NCBI RefSeq assembly: GCF_905220565.1
Contig: NC_059396.1
Location: 6,421,206 to 6,485,205, forward strand
Source: Melitaea cinxia
Taxonomy: Eukaryota > Arthropoda > Insecta > Lepidoptera > Nymphalidae
Length of the DNA: 64,000 nt
Reading direction: 5' to 3'
The notes under the pieces were generated by a model. That model saw nothing but the letters and a program-made list of their open reading frames with translations. It searched no databases and was not told the DNA's origin. Positions 22,235 to 36,100 of the stretch are shown piece by piece. The position numbers were made by a program, and so were the translations under genes. Every line of letters starts with the position of its first letter. The first letter of the stretch is position 1.

Positions 22235-23203
22235 AAGGTATATTTTTCTTAGAAAACAAAGAAATTTTAAGGAACTATCTATATACCAAAGTAAACTTAC
22301 ATCCACGACCACGCATCAAACCCACGCCAGCAACGCACGCAATTTCCACGCCAAATTCTGTGCAGACGTCTCGCTCACACGCGCCAAGCGACTGTTGTTA
22401 TAATGTGGAAACCGCATTTGATACTTTCAAAAAATAAAAATTGCGAAAATTACAGTAAAATAATATAATGATAAATTCTGTAAACAAATGTATAATCTAA
22501 TGTTTTTTTTCTAACAAAACAGGCATTTAAAACTGTTGGTCTTGTTATTTGTTAATAAATATGTTTGTCGGTGTCATTGAGTTTATAAAAAAATTGAAGC
22601 CAGCAAAATTTGATGGTATACTTGCAACCAAAACTATGCAACTCACATTCACAATCAGTGTTTCTGGAGCATAATAAAATGCTATTTTATTTATATCGTA
22701 AATATTAGATTCATTCATAAACTAAAAAACTAAATCAATTAAAAAAAATGTTTCATAAAATTGATTTTTTATTTTTATTTTAAATTTGTTGAGTGTTGTT
22801 ATATAACATACTTTAAATTTTTAACAAATTAATTATAGTTATTAATTTTTATTATACATTAGAAAAATATTGGTTTTATGGTTGTCACACCATACCAAGT
22901 ACATAGATCGCGCGGCTCGTACGACTCGCGCGATGTGACCAAATTTACCAAACTTGAAGAGCGAAAAATTGTGAAATGGCTCTTAACTATTTAGCTGGTA
23001 ATGGTTATTCAAACCATAAACAAATTACTGCTTGACATATTATTTCACTAGAGAATTAAATTACAATATCAATAACAAAACTATTTAATATTTTACGAAA
23101 ATAAACGATATTAAAAATTAGTATTAAACAAGACTAGAAATGTTTGTACTATGAGTAATACTTATAAACTAGAGCCACACTTATAAAAAACTTAGGTATT
23201 TAG
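22235..23203. other. AT-rich intergenic DNA
   Basis: I found no coding or element signature apart from a small GC-rich hairpin at 22907-22934. It separates the Fndc3 3' side from the LINE at 23204. Confidence 0.5.
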
Positions 23204-25915
23204 ATGCACAAACAATTAGATCTTTATATTTATATTTGCCGCTGCTGCTGCGCTGAGGTGGATCATCAAAAGCCCAACAAGAGAGAGAGAGAGCGATTTT
23301 GGGATAGCATGAGAGATGTCTTGAATAAGTGCGGAGAAAATGAACAGATCGTGATGTTAGGGGACTTTAATGGGTGGGTTGGAATCAAGCGTCATGGGTA
23401 TGAAAGAGTTCTAGGTACGTTTGGGGACGAGAGAGTGAATGACAATGGGAGAAGCCTGTTTGAAGTATGCTTGGGATGGAATCTTTGCGTGGCCAACACA
23501 ATGTTTAACCACAAAAAGATCCATTTGTATACAAGAGATCAGGGTGAGTCTAGAAGTATAATTGATTTTATAATAGTAGATGAAAGACTGAGGAAGAAAG
23601 TGCTAGACACTCGGGCATATCGCGGTGTAGGCCTCGACACAGACAACTTCCTGGTCGTAGCCCGAATGCGTGGCCTCTTTAAACGGTGACGACACCGAAG
23701 GGCCTACGAGTGTTTTGGACAGAGTCAAAGTGGAAAACCTACAAGAAAAGGAAAAGAAAGACAAGTATGTAGAGAAACTGAAATAAAGTTTTAAAGGCAT
23801 GGAAGAGATAGGTGTGATTGAAGATTTGTGGGATAAATTTAAGAAAGGGATCGTGAATGTTGCTCTTGAGGTATGCGGGGTAGCTAAAAGAAGGAAAGGA
23901 AGAAAGAACTATAATGTGTGGATGGTTAAAGATGAAAGAGAAGAAAGCTTGGTTGGATTGGTTAGCGACAAAAGCTAACCAAAAAGTTCAAAAGGCAACG
24001 GATGACGAGATAAAGGAAGCAAGAACGAAGTATAAAAGATTGAAATTAGCGGCGAAAGAAGTTGTGTCTAGAAAGAAAGAAGAACAAACGGTTGATTTTG
24101 ATAGAAGGCTCACTGAAGATTTCCAGTCAAACATCAAGTTTTTCTGGAAATCCAACAAAACTGCCAGAGAAAAAAACCTCTACCTCGGAACTGAGTACAA
24201 TCAGGAGTCAAAATGGGAGCATTATAAAATGAGAAGAATGTGTGTTAAAGAGATGGAAAGAGTATTTTGAAAGTTTGTTCGAAAGAGAGGAAGTGCAGGT
24301 ACAACATACGGCACCTTCCATGGAAGAGAGTATAAATGGTGATGAAAGTGAGATAAGCATGAATGAAATAGTGAAAGCGTTGAAAAGTATGAGATTAGGT
24401 AAGGCTGCAGGGTATGACAGGATTACCGTCGAAATGTTGAAGGCTAGGCATGGCATAGTGGCTAGCCAGCTGTACCGCCTTTTCAATTTGTGTTGGCGTA
24501 ATGGGCAAGTGCCGGGAGACTGGTGCAAAGCCGTAATCGTCCCATTGTACAAGGGAAAAGGGTCACGGCAGGACTGCATAAATTACCGCGGTATAGGCCT
24601 CCTCAGCGTCGTCGGTAAACTGTATGCAAAAGTGTTGATTGAGAGGGTTGTGAATGAAACAGACGATAAACTATGGGATGTACAAGCGGGATTTAGAAAG
24701 GGAATGGGATGTACGGATCAGGTCTTTTCTTTGCGGTGCATAGCCGAAGTGTTTGGCTGAAAACAAAAAAGTCTATTGCGCGTTCGTGGATTTAGAAAAC
24801 GCCTATGATAGAGTGATGAGGAATTAATTGTGGTCGGCATTGTCCGTGAATGGTCTGAGCAGTGTCCTTATACGAGCATTGCAATCTCTTTATAGGGATT
24901 CTAGTGCTTGTGTGAGGATAAACGGGGCATACACTGAATGGTTTAATATCGAAAAAAGGTGTTAGACAGGGATGTGAAGCATCACCGTAGCTGTTTAATC
25001 TGTTCATGGACAATTGTTTGACAGATTTAAAAGAGAATGATAGTGGGTTGAGAATGAATGAGTTGCTCGTCAAATGTCTTCTCTATGCTGATGACCAAGT
25101 ATTACTTGCATCTTCGGCCGAGAAGCTGCAACAGATGGTAACTGCTATGAGTGGTGCTTTTGTAAGAAGGGAATGAAGTAAAGAAGACGAAAGTGATGGT
25201 GTTTGAAAGAGATGAGGCAGTGGCAGACTGCAATATCGTGATTGGAGATGAACGAATTGAACAGGTAAATGAGTTTGTGTATCTGAGTGCAAAGTTTACA
25301 AGAGATGGAAAGTGTGAGAGTGATATTGAAAGAAGAGTGAATGCAGGAAACAGGGTGAATGGAGCTTTGCACTCCTTTATGAGCAGTCGGGAGGTGTCTA
25401 ACAAGGCTCGTTTGGCTATGCAAGAGGGGGTGTTGGTTTTGACACTCGTGTACGGAAGTGAAAGTTGGGTATGGCAGAAGAAACATGAAAGCAGAATAAA
25501 TGCAGTTGAGATGAGAGCATTAAGAAGTATGATAGGAGTTAAATTGAGTGGCAGGATAAGAAATAGTGAGATAAGGAAACGTTGTGGTCTGAAAGCAGAT
25601 ATAGTGACAAAAATTGAGAAAGATATGCTCAGATGGTTTGGCCATGTCGAGAGAATGAGTGAAGAACGATTGACTAAGAAAGTGTATAAGGCGAGTGTGA
25701 ATGGAAGGGTTGGAAGGGGTAGACCGAGGCGGACGTTCCGAGACCAAATAAGGGACGTCTTGAAAAGGGCTAGGTTAAGAGTACCCTAAGCTGAAGAGTA
25801 TGTATAAAGGGAATAATGAAAGTGGACGAAGCGAAAGAAGTATGTAAGGATCGTAGCAAATGGAAAGAAGTGGTCTCTGCCTACCTCTACGGGAAAGAAG
25901 CGTGATTAGATGTAT
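23204..25915 (+). pseudogene. Decayed non-LTR retrotransposon (endonuclease and reverse transcriptase)
   Basis: Pieces in three frames join to one LINE ORF2. The endonuclease C-terminal half (23260-23680) has VMLGDFNGWVG and IIDFIIVDERL. The reverse transcriptase has KAAGYDRITVEMLK (24400), NYRGIGLLSVVGKLYAKVL (24580), AFVDLENAYDRV (24783), GVRQGCEASP (24960) and LLYADDQVLLA (25080). A C-terminal region ends in GRVGRGRPRRTF (25705). Frameshifts and stops (for example near 24760, 24825, 24990 and 25175) break it, and the N-terminal endonuclease half is gone. The RGRPR tail and general style suggest an RTE-like clade. I am not certain of the clade. Confidence 0.85.
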
Positions 25916-26992
25916 GTTTGTATATTAATATTTAGATTAGAAATATTACAATTCAATTTTATGTTTGATAGCTAAATCAACAGGTAGGTACTGTCAATGG
26001 AAGTTGAAGAATCAATGTTCAATTATTGATAGCTATATTTTAAAAATACAAAAAAGTTGGCCTTTTGATGCGTACGTACGTCATCACGGTATATAATGGT
26101 TCTTTTAATATCCGATAATACAACTAAAATTTCTTTTTCTACTTAATATATTACGAAAAAAATTTTCAGTTAATACTTTTTAATTTCAACGTTATTGTTT
26201 TAAAATGTACTATAAAAAGATGTAATTTTAAGACACATACTAATATTTATATTTTACATACAGTTAACTTTCATAAAACTATGCACACATTATTTTTATG
26301 CATTCAAATACCATTGATATTTACTCTAGCTTTTAATAGTATGTAGGTATAATTCTAGTCCTAGGTAGAGTAACATTAGGAATTTGAAAATTACAATTGA
26401 ACTTTTAAAAATTTTAATTCCCAGATAGCAAAATGACGTTTTAGTTCAGCCCGTATGAGCTCAAATTTATGATTTGGACTTCAGATACTACGCCTTGAAT
26501 TACGTTTTTAAGACCTCCTAAGAAGTTGAACGGCTTTTTTTTGTGAACTTGCAAAAATGAACACATAAGGAGATAAAAAGGCATTTAGATGTCAAAAAAT
26601 TTAGTTTCCATTTTTGACTTAATTAAAAACTCTGAGCTCATAAAAATGAACTACTTTAGACGTCATGTTAGGACTCTAAATAAGAGGTCTTTTAAAAGAC
26701 TATACTGAAATCTTTATGATTTGGATGCTGACTACGTTGTTATTGACTATAATGTGGTTAATTTGTACCAAATTACATTAACATATTTAATTCTTAACTA
26801 ACAACGAACAGCAAAACAACGTGAAGAACTAATAACCGGGATGATATCTTTATTTATAAATATAAAAACCTTTCCAAAATGGGCTTAATATCATAGTGTT
26901 AGCAATGGGTATGGCAGTATACATTTTCATATTACATTTCATATTACAATATCGAGTATTGTAACACATATTTACTACAACTAAATCCTACA
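25916..26992. other. Intergenic DNA between the convergent Fndc3 and eys genes
   Basis: AT-rich, with no recognisable gene. It should contain the 3' UTR of eys just below 26993. A stretch at about 26430-26750 has a mildly different composition and may be an old repeat, but I could not find its ends. Confidence 0.45.
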
Positions 26993-27153
26993 CTAGGCAA
27001 TAGGGAACAATTGGCATGACTGTATGTTTTCGCTGTAGACCTCGGTAAAGTTGGTTAAAACAGTGCCCTCTTTGGTAGAGATTTTGTCTATGCAACCTTT
27101 GAAGTTTTGGGGAAAAAATTGTTTAACGTTGATATCTCCATCTGTTATGCCAC
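26993..27153 (-). CDS. eys: eys last exon, end of LamG4
   Basis: Acceptor TTTTCAG at 27160-27154, stop TAG at 26995-26993. It encodes residues 1517-1569: the LamG closing motif NFKGCIDKIS and the second disulfide Cys (IQSCQLFPIA). No transmembrane segment follows, so the protein ends in a LamG domain. Confidence 0.92.
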
Positions 27154-30100
27154 CTGAAAAGAAATATTTTTGATATACAATAAATTTGAACTGCAATATT
27201 TTTATCCAGTTTCTTACACACACATAAACATAGCTACAGTATACATAGACCTTCGATTTTAACTTTTATTGTAATAACGAGATAAAAGTTACATAATAAA
27301 AAAATAATATTGCAATCTGCCTGGAAGCGTTCTACTGGTGGTCAACGGTTTACACTTCATGTAGAAGAGGAGTAGGTTTAACCACCATGCTATTTCACTG
27401 TAGGTAAACGGATAATTTTCCTACAAATACAGACAACTTTTTACAGCATTACACAAGAACGGTTTACAAATATATCGGCTCCCAATTAATCGTTAGTAAC
27501 ACTAGCAATTTAGTGTTGAAAACAACACACCTATAAATAAATCAGTATCTTCGTATTCTTGTTCGTTCAAACACTGCTCCTCGACGTATGTCTTTTGGTC
27601 CACAGTAAAGGTAATGTATTTCTTGAATGTCAACACTACTGAATGCCATTCTCCATCCGCCATAAATCCAGCTTGCGTCAACCTGGACATCAGTTTCGGA
27701 GGTACAGGGAAGTAGTCTCTTGTATTTTGTTCATTTGTTGTGTTATTACAGTGTAAAGACCAGGTTAACTTGATGTATCCATTTTCAAGACCTAGGCCAA
27801 TGTAGTCATTCCCCTGCAAATTAACAATTTTCTAAGATTGCTAGATCTTATTTATATACATACTCTACTGTATCATTATGGTGTCTTTAAATTATATGGG
27901 CAGTAGAAAACTTTGAAGATTGACTTCATTTTATTGCATGCAGTGATATGTAATGACATTACATAGCTATTTCATAGTGAAAAACAATTTGCATTTATGT
28001 AGGACTATAGCAGGCTCAGAAAATGATAGAACAACGAGAGCCGATGATTGATGGGCACGTGGATTGGTTACCAGATTGTGAATTAGTACCTAAAATTAGT
28101 AGTAAAGAATTTTTTGGCTACGGCACCAAAGAATATAGCCACCTCTTCTCTTCCCGTAGGTGTCGTAAGAGGCGACTAAGGAATAACACAGTTCCACTAC
28201 CACCTTGGAACTTAAGAAGCCGACCGATGGCGGGATTACCACCTAACCGCTGGCTTTGAAACACACAGGCCGAAGACGGGCAGCAGCGTCTTAGGTGCGA
28301 CAAAGCCAGCCCTGCGGTCACCAACCCGCCTGCCCAGCGTGGTGAATATGGGCAACATACATGAGTTCACGCATATTTGGCGTGAACTTGTGGAGGCCGA
28401 TAGGCTGAAATGATGATGATGATGATGATGATGACCAAAAGAAAACCTTTTTTTAATGTTTCTCGTTTCAAAGATTGTAACAAAAAACCTATTTATGTAC
28501 AGTGACAGATACGCACCCTGGTAACCCACAGCAGCAGTCCATCGGGCTCTGCAGTCGTAAAGGAGAGTGCTATCCGTGCGGGCAGCGCTGCACTAAGGCG
28601 CTGAACAGGCTGTGCCGGCCTAGCGGCCGCGCGAGTCGCCCACACCAGAGCTTGCCCGTCGAATTGTGGGATTGACACGTTTATGTCTGTTGGTAGCACG
28701 AGTTTACCGGTATGGGAATATAATCAGTGAGAAAAGTCGCCAATTCCCATTGTAGATCATATTGGGTCAAGAAGTTTCTGGGAGTTTAAATGGGTATAGT
28801 AAAATGAAAATCAAGCTTAGTAGTACCACGATTTATTGAACGAATCAAACTTGAAGAACGTTAGGTAAATTTAGTTAAAAGTATTAATCTTTATTCAGGC
28901 AGAGCTATATGTATGTATAGGATGAGCCATTAAAAGTTGAAACAATTGTTTGTTGAAAAATATATTGTTTGTTGTTGTTCATTTGTAAAATATTTTTATT
29001 TTGATTTAAGGAGATTTGTTATAATGACTTTTTAAAAATGATATCGCGCAAATGGTCACCTCTGGCCTTGGCAACTAAATGTATCCTTTTTTCGACGTTT
29101 TCAATCACGTTGGCCAATGTTTCGGCGGATATGGCGACAATTTCGTGACAAATATTGTTCTTGAGGGCAGCTAGAGTCCTTGGCTTGTTAGCGTATATCT
29201 TGGATTTCAAATACACCCACAAAAAAGGCTGGTGGCGTCAAATCAGGTGATCTCGGTAGCCAGTCAAAATCGGCCTTTTTTACAATGGTCGCAATAAATT
29301 GATTGTGTTACTCGAGCTGTGTGGCATGTGGGGCCGTCCTGTTTGAACCAGTTATCGTCGATGTCATTTTCACAAACAATTGGCATCAGAAAATCCGTTA
29401 TCATGGTCCGATAACGCTCAGCATTGACGGTACCGTATGTTGTTAGAGAGTCTCTTCAATACTGGCTAGTACGACTTCGATATTTTCATCGGAACGTCTT
29501 GTTCGTTGTCTGGATAGGTGTCAGGCATTACTAAGACTACCGGTGTCCACAAATTTTGCGTATAAGCATGTGATAGTGTTATTACCCGGAGCAAATTTCA
29601 CTTTTTTTACGAAACGCACGTTTAGTTTTCACGATTGAAAAGTTATTTTGAATGTACAGCTGAACTATTTTAGCGCCTTCTTTTGGTGTGTACTACTCTA
29701 TGGTTAAAATTCTACTGAAATGACGCTTCCAATGCGGTATGTCATTAATCGATCTGGCAACTATTGTTAAAGATATAGGGTTGCACGATACTTCCACTTT
29801 AAATGGCCCATCCTGTAGCTACATATACCTACATGTAGCTACATATATGTATGTCAATACTATTAACAAATATTACCATGAGAGAACTACTTTGAAGTAC
29901 TAGCTAGGTACTGAACGCCAAATAAAGCACAAATTAAAAAGATGTCTATAATTCCACAGGTTCACGTTTAAGACGTAGTTTTTTTTACATCTTTTTGGAG
30001 ATATTGGAATAGATAATGCCAACTAGAAAATAATCGTTAAAAATTTAGAACATATCTTGTGATAAAACTTAAAATGTATTTAAGATGACGATTTTATTTT

Positions 30101-33100
30101 AAAGGCCCATACAATCTAAACGAGTTTCATAATTTCTTAGGGCCTGTTTCACCGGTTGTGAATACTGCTATTTGACCAACGATGATATCCAACGGATAAA
30201 AGTTTATGATATATCATTCTTTATCTCCACCGAATCTCATGGCATATTTATATTAGCTAAGATCTAACAGTTATATTTTCTTTATTTTAGCGAAAAAAAA
30301 TCCTAATAGCATCTTCTAACTCCAAAAATTAAACTTATTTGCAAGCCCTTTAATAATAGATAGATAGCCCCCCGATTAATAAAGCATCTTACGCTGCTCG
30401 CAGCGTGGCCCGGCTTGGCCCGCGGGGCAGATGCAGCGGCCGCGGTGGCAGCGCCCCGACCCACACTGCTGCGGGCGGCACGCGGCGCGCCGGCACCGCG
30501 GCCCGCTACCCGCTCCCGCGCTGCAAGCGCTGCCCTCACACGCGCCTACATTCTGACCTTCTGTCGCATTTGTTATTAAACAAAAAACCGACTTCAATTT
30601 ACATCCACAAGTAATATAATGAGAACATTGTCACCGTGGTCGAAGTCAGTTAATACGTATTATTATGGTAACTCAAAAACGACTTGTCCGATCTCGTTAA
30701 AATTTAAATGGGACCTCGCCATTTGCCATGGGACTCAATATTCGCAAGCTTTCGAATATAAAAAAAAAATCATCTTAAACTGCGATAAAATGCTATTAAT
30801 AAATAATAATGCATGCTAACGGCGATCTGTGCATGCCTGCAGTTTCGGACTAAGGGCCCGGGCCCGTGTCCACGACACGGCGCCGCACGCCGTACGGTAG
30901 CGTGGGGTGCTTGATATATTAAATGTAACAATTATTCTAACGACAACAACAAAAATATACACGTTTTTTACTCTGAATTGAATTATTCTCTTAATTACTT
31001 AAATTTTATTATAATTTTATTTTGAAGTAATTAATTAATTGATTACTTACTTATTTAAATTAAATAATTAATTGTTCGATCTTCTATTACTGTAATATGA
31101 ACTCTTTGTAATTAAAAATTATTTCCTACTTATTAGTTCGATTCGCTATTCACGAGGCTGTACCACACGGGCGTATTGTTAAGGAAGTTTATGTTGAGTT
31201 AGAAATGGAAAGAAACGGCCATTGTCCTCTCAGAATAAAAGTCCGGCTTTCATCATCATCAATCAAATTTTATCAAGTATTTACAACCCCGACAAGTCTT
31301 TTATATTATTTTAATGTGGCACAAATTGAAACGTATTGATGGTGTTAAGTGATATTAATCAAAATGTTACCTGCTATATTCTGTTGCTCGAGTGGTATCG
31401 CTATGTTGTTAACTTGGAAGTTTCTGAAACATCCGCTGTAAGACTCCGGCGGCCCGGACATCACGTCGAAGGGTAGAGTCGAGAGGTCTTTCGCTCCACC
31501 TTTATTGTATGTGATAAAGGATTTTTACAAAAAATACCTTATAGTTGCTATACCTATTACATAATAATTACTACTTTAGGTATTTTCATATGGCCAAAAA
31601 TTAAAATGTCTTGGGGGGCTTAGGATTTTAGTACCTATCTTGTATTATATTGTATTTTACTTTGTATAAAATAGGTATATCAATTTCTTCTATAAGTGTT
31701 GTCCTTATGTTGGTGTAAAAAAAGTACATCATAATCAAAATCATCTATATCTAAAAGAAATTGCTGTTTTAGTCTCCCTTTTTTTCGCTTAATTGCAGTA
31801 GAGTATGCTTTAGTACTGACATCGTTTATAATATAGTTCAAAGTTCTTCTCAAAATTCCTGTGGCATTTGCAATTTGCTCTTGAACTTTTGAAGTAAAAC
31901 TTGTTTACGCACACTTGACTTGGAGAGTAAGCTGGTGAATGAGTGACAAGAGCGTTGCGAAAAGTGTGATCGGGCGAGGCGAATGGATATTGAAAGGGAG
32001 ATAAGTTAGTGAAGATAGAAAGAGAGAGAGAGAGAGTTACGTTTTGTACATTACTTTAGGGGCAGCTAAAGAAGTTTTTTTTTTAAATTATTACTTCATT
32101 TTTTATAATCTTGCAGCTTAGGTACCAAAATATTTATAAAAATTGAAGATAATTTATTGTAATTGACCTTGCAAAAGTTTTCCCATTCTTCTTAAAGATG
32201 CCATAGCACAACTTTAGATTATTTAAATTTTGGGGTGTTATAGCTCTATATATGTATTATGTATATTATATTTTGAACTGGAAGCGATTGCAATCTATCA
32301 CACTTGACAATGACTGACAACATAAGTAGGTGTGCGGCAACGCTCTACGAAGCTGAAATTAGCCGATTGTCTCTTTCCAAAATCGATGTGCAATATTTAT
32401 CGCCATGCATACCCATATTGATATTTGTATATATATTTTGTATTCATAATAAAAGGCATCGCCACCCATAGAAGATCCGTCGGGGATTTGAACTTCGTCT
32501 GTGGATTTAAATAGCACGCGTACAGGCGGTTGCCGTAGCGGTACATACCTATGAGGACTGCGGCTAGGCTGGCGGTGTGCGGGTAGGCGTGCGCCAGCAT
32601 GGGCTCGGTGTTGAGCGCGCCGTCCACCCACGTGTACAGGCGGTTGCCGTAGCGGTACATACCTATGAGGACTGCGGCTAGGCTGGCGGTGTGCGGGTAG
32701 GCGTGCGCCAGCATGGGCTCGGTGTTGAGCGCGCCGTCCACCCACGTGTACAGGCGGTTGCCGTAGCGGTACATACCTATGAGGACTGCGGCTAGGCTGG
32801 CGGTGTGCGGGTAGGCGTGCGCCAGCATGGGCTCGGTGTTGAGCGCGCCGTCCACCCACGTGTACAGGCGGTTGCCGTAGCGGTACATACCTATGAGGAC
32901 TGCGGCTAGGCTGGCGGTGTGCGGGTAGGCGTGCGCCAGCATGGGCTCGGTGTTGAGCGCGCCGTCCACCCACGCGTACAGGCGGTTGCCGTAGCGGCCC
33001 GCACGCACGCGGTGCCAGTGACCCAGTGACAGCACCACGCCCGAACGCACCAGCGACGTCAAGCCCGACAACTGGTCTACACATTCGAATGCGAGTTAGT

Positions 33101-36100
33101 GTGTATGAGTGTTTTTTGTTCGTGTTCTAACAATCTCAATTAAATTTAAATGGGAACACATGACACCTTTCGATTATTTTTTTTTTAACGAAATCGGTCA
33201 ATTCTGTCAAAAGAACTCCTCCTTTTCTGGAAGTCGGTTAAACAATAATAAATTGATTAACGATGAACATATAGTTTTCCTATTTTACTTTGTTATGATT
33301 CTTTATTATTTTGTAAAATTCTGTAAGAATCCATTCACATCCTAATTCTGACCAACGCTTATTTTTCAATAGGGGGAAGGGGTGGGTATTACTTAGTTAT
33401 GGTGGTCTACTGAAAAATATTTTTTTCATTTACCTGTCCATCGATACTCAAGCAGTCCTCCTTGCAATGACAGGGAGGTGTAAAAATGAGGAGTTTGCAC
33501 GAATATCACAAGTCCTCGCTCCTTTGTCGGCTTAATATCGGCTTCCAGAGACAAACTGACGCTGGATATCGACCTAGGGTGCAGCGTTAGATAAGATCTT
33601 GTTCCAGAAAATAATAAGTCCATCGGAATTAAATCTGAAATTGTTAAAATTGTATTTTGTATTTGAACGATTTTCTAAATCCTATTTTATCTAAATCAAA
33701 ATTTCTGTAAATTTAATTCAGTAATGTACGAAGCGTAAACCTTCTAAATATCGAAATCAGTTCTAGTTAAAGCTGTATCAACCTTAATTAATCGTTTGTT
33801 CGGTAACTAAAAAAAAAACAAGTAGTTACCTACTTAAGCCACAACACTTACTATGTTTTCTTACATAGACTCTTTATATATACAGGTGATTGCCCTTGTC
33901 AGGGTCAATATAACTAACCTTGGTCACAATTGGCTCCAGTTTTCCCGTATGGACAGTCACACTGCGCGTCATCAAGGGTGATGACGCACACCCCCTTGCA
34001 ATGCGAGTGGGCGCTGTCGCAAAGACTTCGATTGCGTGCACACGTTGCTCCGTACCAACCTTCATTGCAAATACATCTGCGAATTGTACAGAAACTTTAT
34101 AGAAAAAAACCTTAATTTAGTTTTTTTTATTGATTTAATTTTGATTTAGATTTTAGAATGTTTTGATATTATAACAACAAGGTGGCAAACAAGCGAGAGG
34201 CCCGCCTATTGAGAATTTTATCGGGAACGTCATAATTGCGTGGCCGTCCCCGATAGTAGGTTTCTTTTCTCATTGAAGATCCGAAATTTGTATAGGTATA
34301 ACATTTTCTACAATATATAAGTTTTTTACGGAATTATGATATGTGATATTTATATGACACAATTTAACTCGTTAAAATTTTTGGAACAATTATGAAGTTT
34401 AAAAATGAGTAAAAAGCTAAAAAAAAACTATCTCAAGAGCTAGCCATTCTAACAATTGAATGAAATTTAGCTTGTCATACCCATAAGTTGCAGGAGACTG
34501 TATGCAAACTCCACGTGGTGCATTGCATGACCTGGCCGTGCACTGCGCGACCCCACATTGCCCAACTCCACGCCCTCCTACGGCACTCCCTCCCACCGCT
34601 TGACCCCCCACCTCCCAAATGCAACCGCGCCATCCACTGTGCAGTGGTAGGTCATGGGGCAGATCGTGAAAATTCTCGGATGGGTGACCACCTAAATTTT
34701 CGAAATGTTGGTAGATCATTTTTGAAAATCGTCTTTTAGCAGCGATAATATCTTCCGACCTTAATATTGGGTAGTAGAAAAGTTGAATATGAAATGTAAA
34801 AGAAAAACATAAACATACAGTGTTTCTACAACAATTGATCTTAACATCCACCTTAAACTCACCTTAGCTCATCCGTGACAAATCAACAATAACTTTCTTT
34901 GAAAAATTGCAAATTAGATAAACTATAGGTGAAGGAGACCCTCAGCGTTGGATTATACAAGAAAATATTATTATATAAATACCTGTTATTTGCTTAAGGT
35001 GAAAATAAAAGTACTGCTGGTTCTTTTTTATAAAAGTAGTGACTTTTATAAAAAAGAACCCAAACTAATCAAGGAACACTGGAGAGGTCTACCTGTACAG
35101 TACCTGTCGGAGCGTGTGTGGGGTATAGACCTATGCAGTTCTTTGAAACTGAAAGAAAATTGACTCTTTTGTGTTTGAACTTCACACCTGGGCTACTGGC
35201 TGCACAGGTAACCACTTCAGTAGACCGTAGTGTGTACGCTGTACTATTGACAACGCTGTTGAGCAAGAAAACCGCAACGTGATAAACGTTACCAATGTAT
35301 ATGTATGGCAAGAGGGTCATGTTGGCGCGGCCGGCGGGCGCGTTCCCGCTGACGTTGAACCGTCCGTCCACCACCAGCCCGGCGCTGCGGCCGCGCCGCC
35401 ACGCGCGCACCGCGTGCCCGCCGCGCCGGGTGCCCAGCGCGCGGGACGTGAACACGCGCCGCGGACCTGCCGCCAAAGTCACAACCATACATAATATGTA
35501 TTATAACTGGCAGGTAAAGCGGTCAAATGCTTGAATTAGATTTTATGTTGGTGATTATTTATCTGGTAATGTATACGATGCAGCTAATACGAAATAATTA
35601 ATTACATTTTCTTTTATATACTATATAAAAATATAGTATTTTAACTGAGGTAGGGCACAGTAGGAATTTCCCGCTCAAAATATGGAGCAGCCCGACTGGG
35701 GTAGTACCTCGACCTTACAGAAGATCACAGTTAAATAATACTGTTTTCAACCAGTATTGTGTTCCTGTTGGTGAGTAAGGTGACCAGAGCTCCTGTGGGG
35801 GGGGGGGGAGATTGGGGGAGCATTGGGGATTTGGTCGGCAACGCGCTTGCGATGTTTTTGGTGTTGCAGGCGTCTATAAGCTACGGTAATCTCTTACCAT
35901 CAGGTGAGCCGTACGCTTGTTTGCCGACCTAGTGATTTAAAAAAAAAGTATAAAATAACAGTAAAAAATAACAAACCGTGTCATATTTTTCTTGTTTTAT
36001 ACAAGCGACGCTTTTTATACAGTAATCAGCTGATTTATCAGTTATAGAGGGATCACTTCCAGGGAACCGACTTAGCTATTATGTTAAAAATATATTAAAG

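Noticed and set aside
22083..22403. Small gene across the right end of the piggyBac-like MITE
   Set aside because: The frame spans the MITE end and unrelated flank, with no domain and no splice signals.
32541..32996. CRISPR array
   Set aside because: Units are contiguous and identical with no spacers, in a eukaryotic coding exon.
32359..33084. A separate repeat protein with His/Arg-rich 38-residue units
   Set aside because: It is another frame over the same tandem array. The LamG frame fits family motifs and exon phases, this one does not.
34120..34270. Another copy of the 6271-type repeat
   Set aside because: Only 'ggtggcaaacaagcga' and a few bases match, too little to call.
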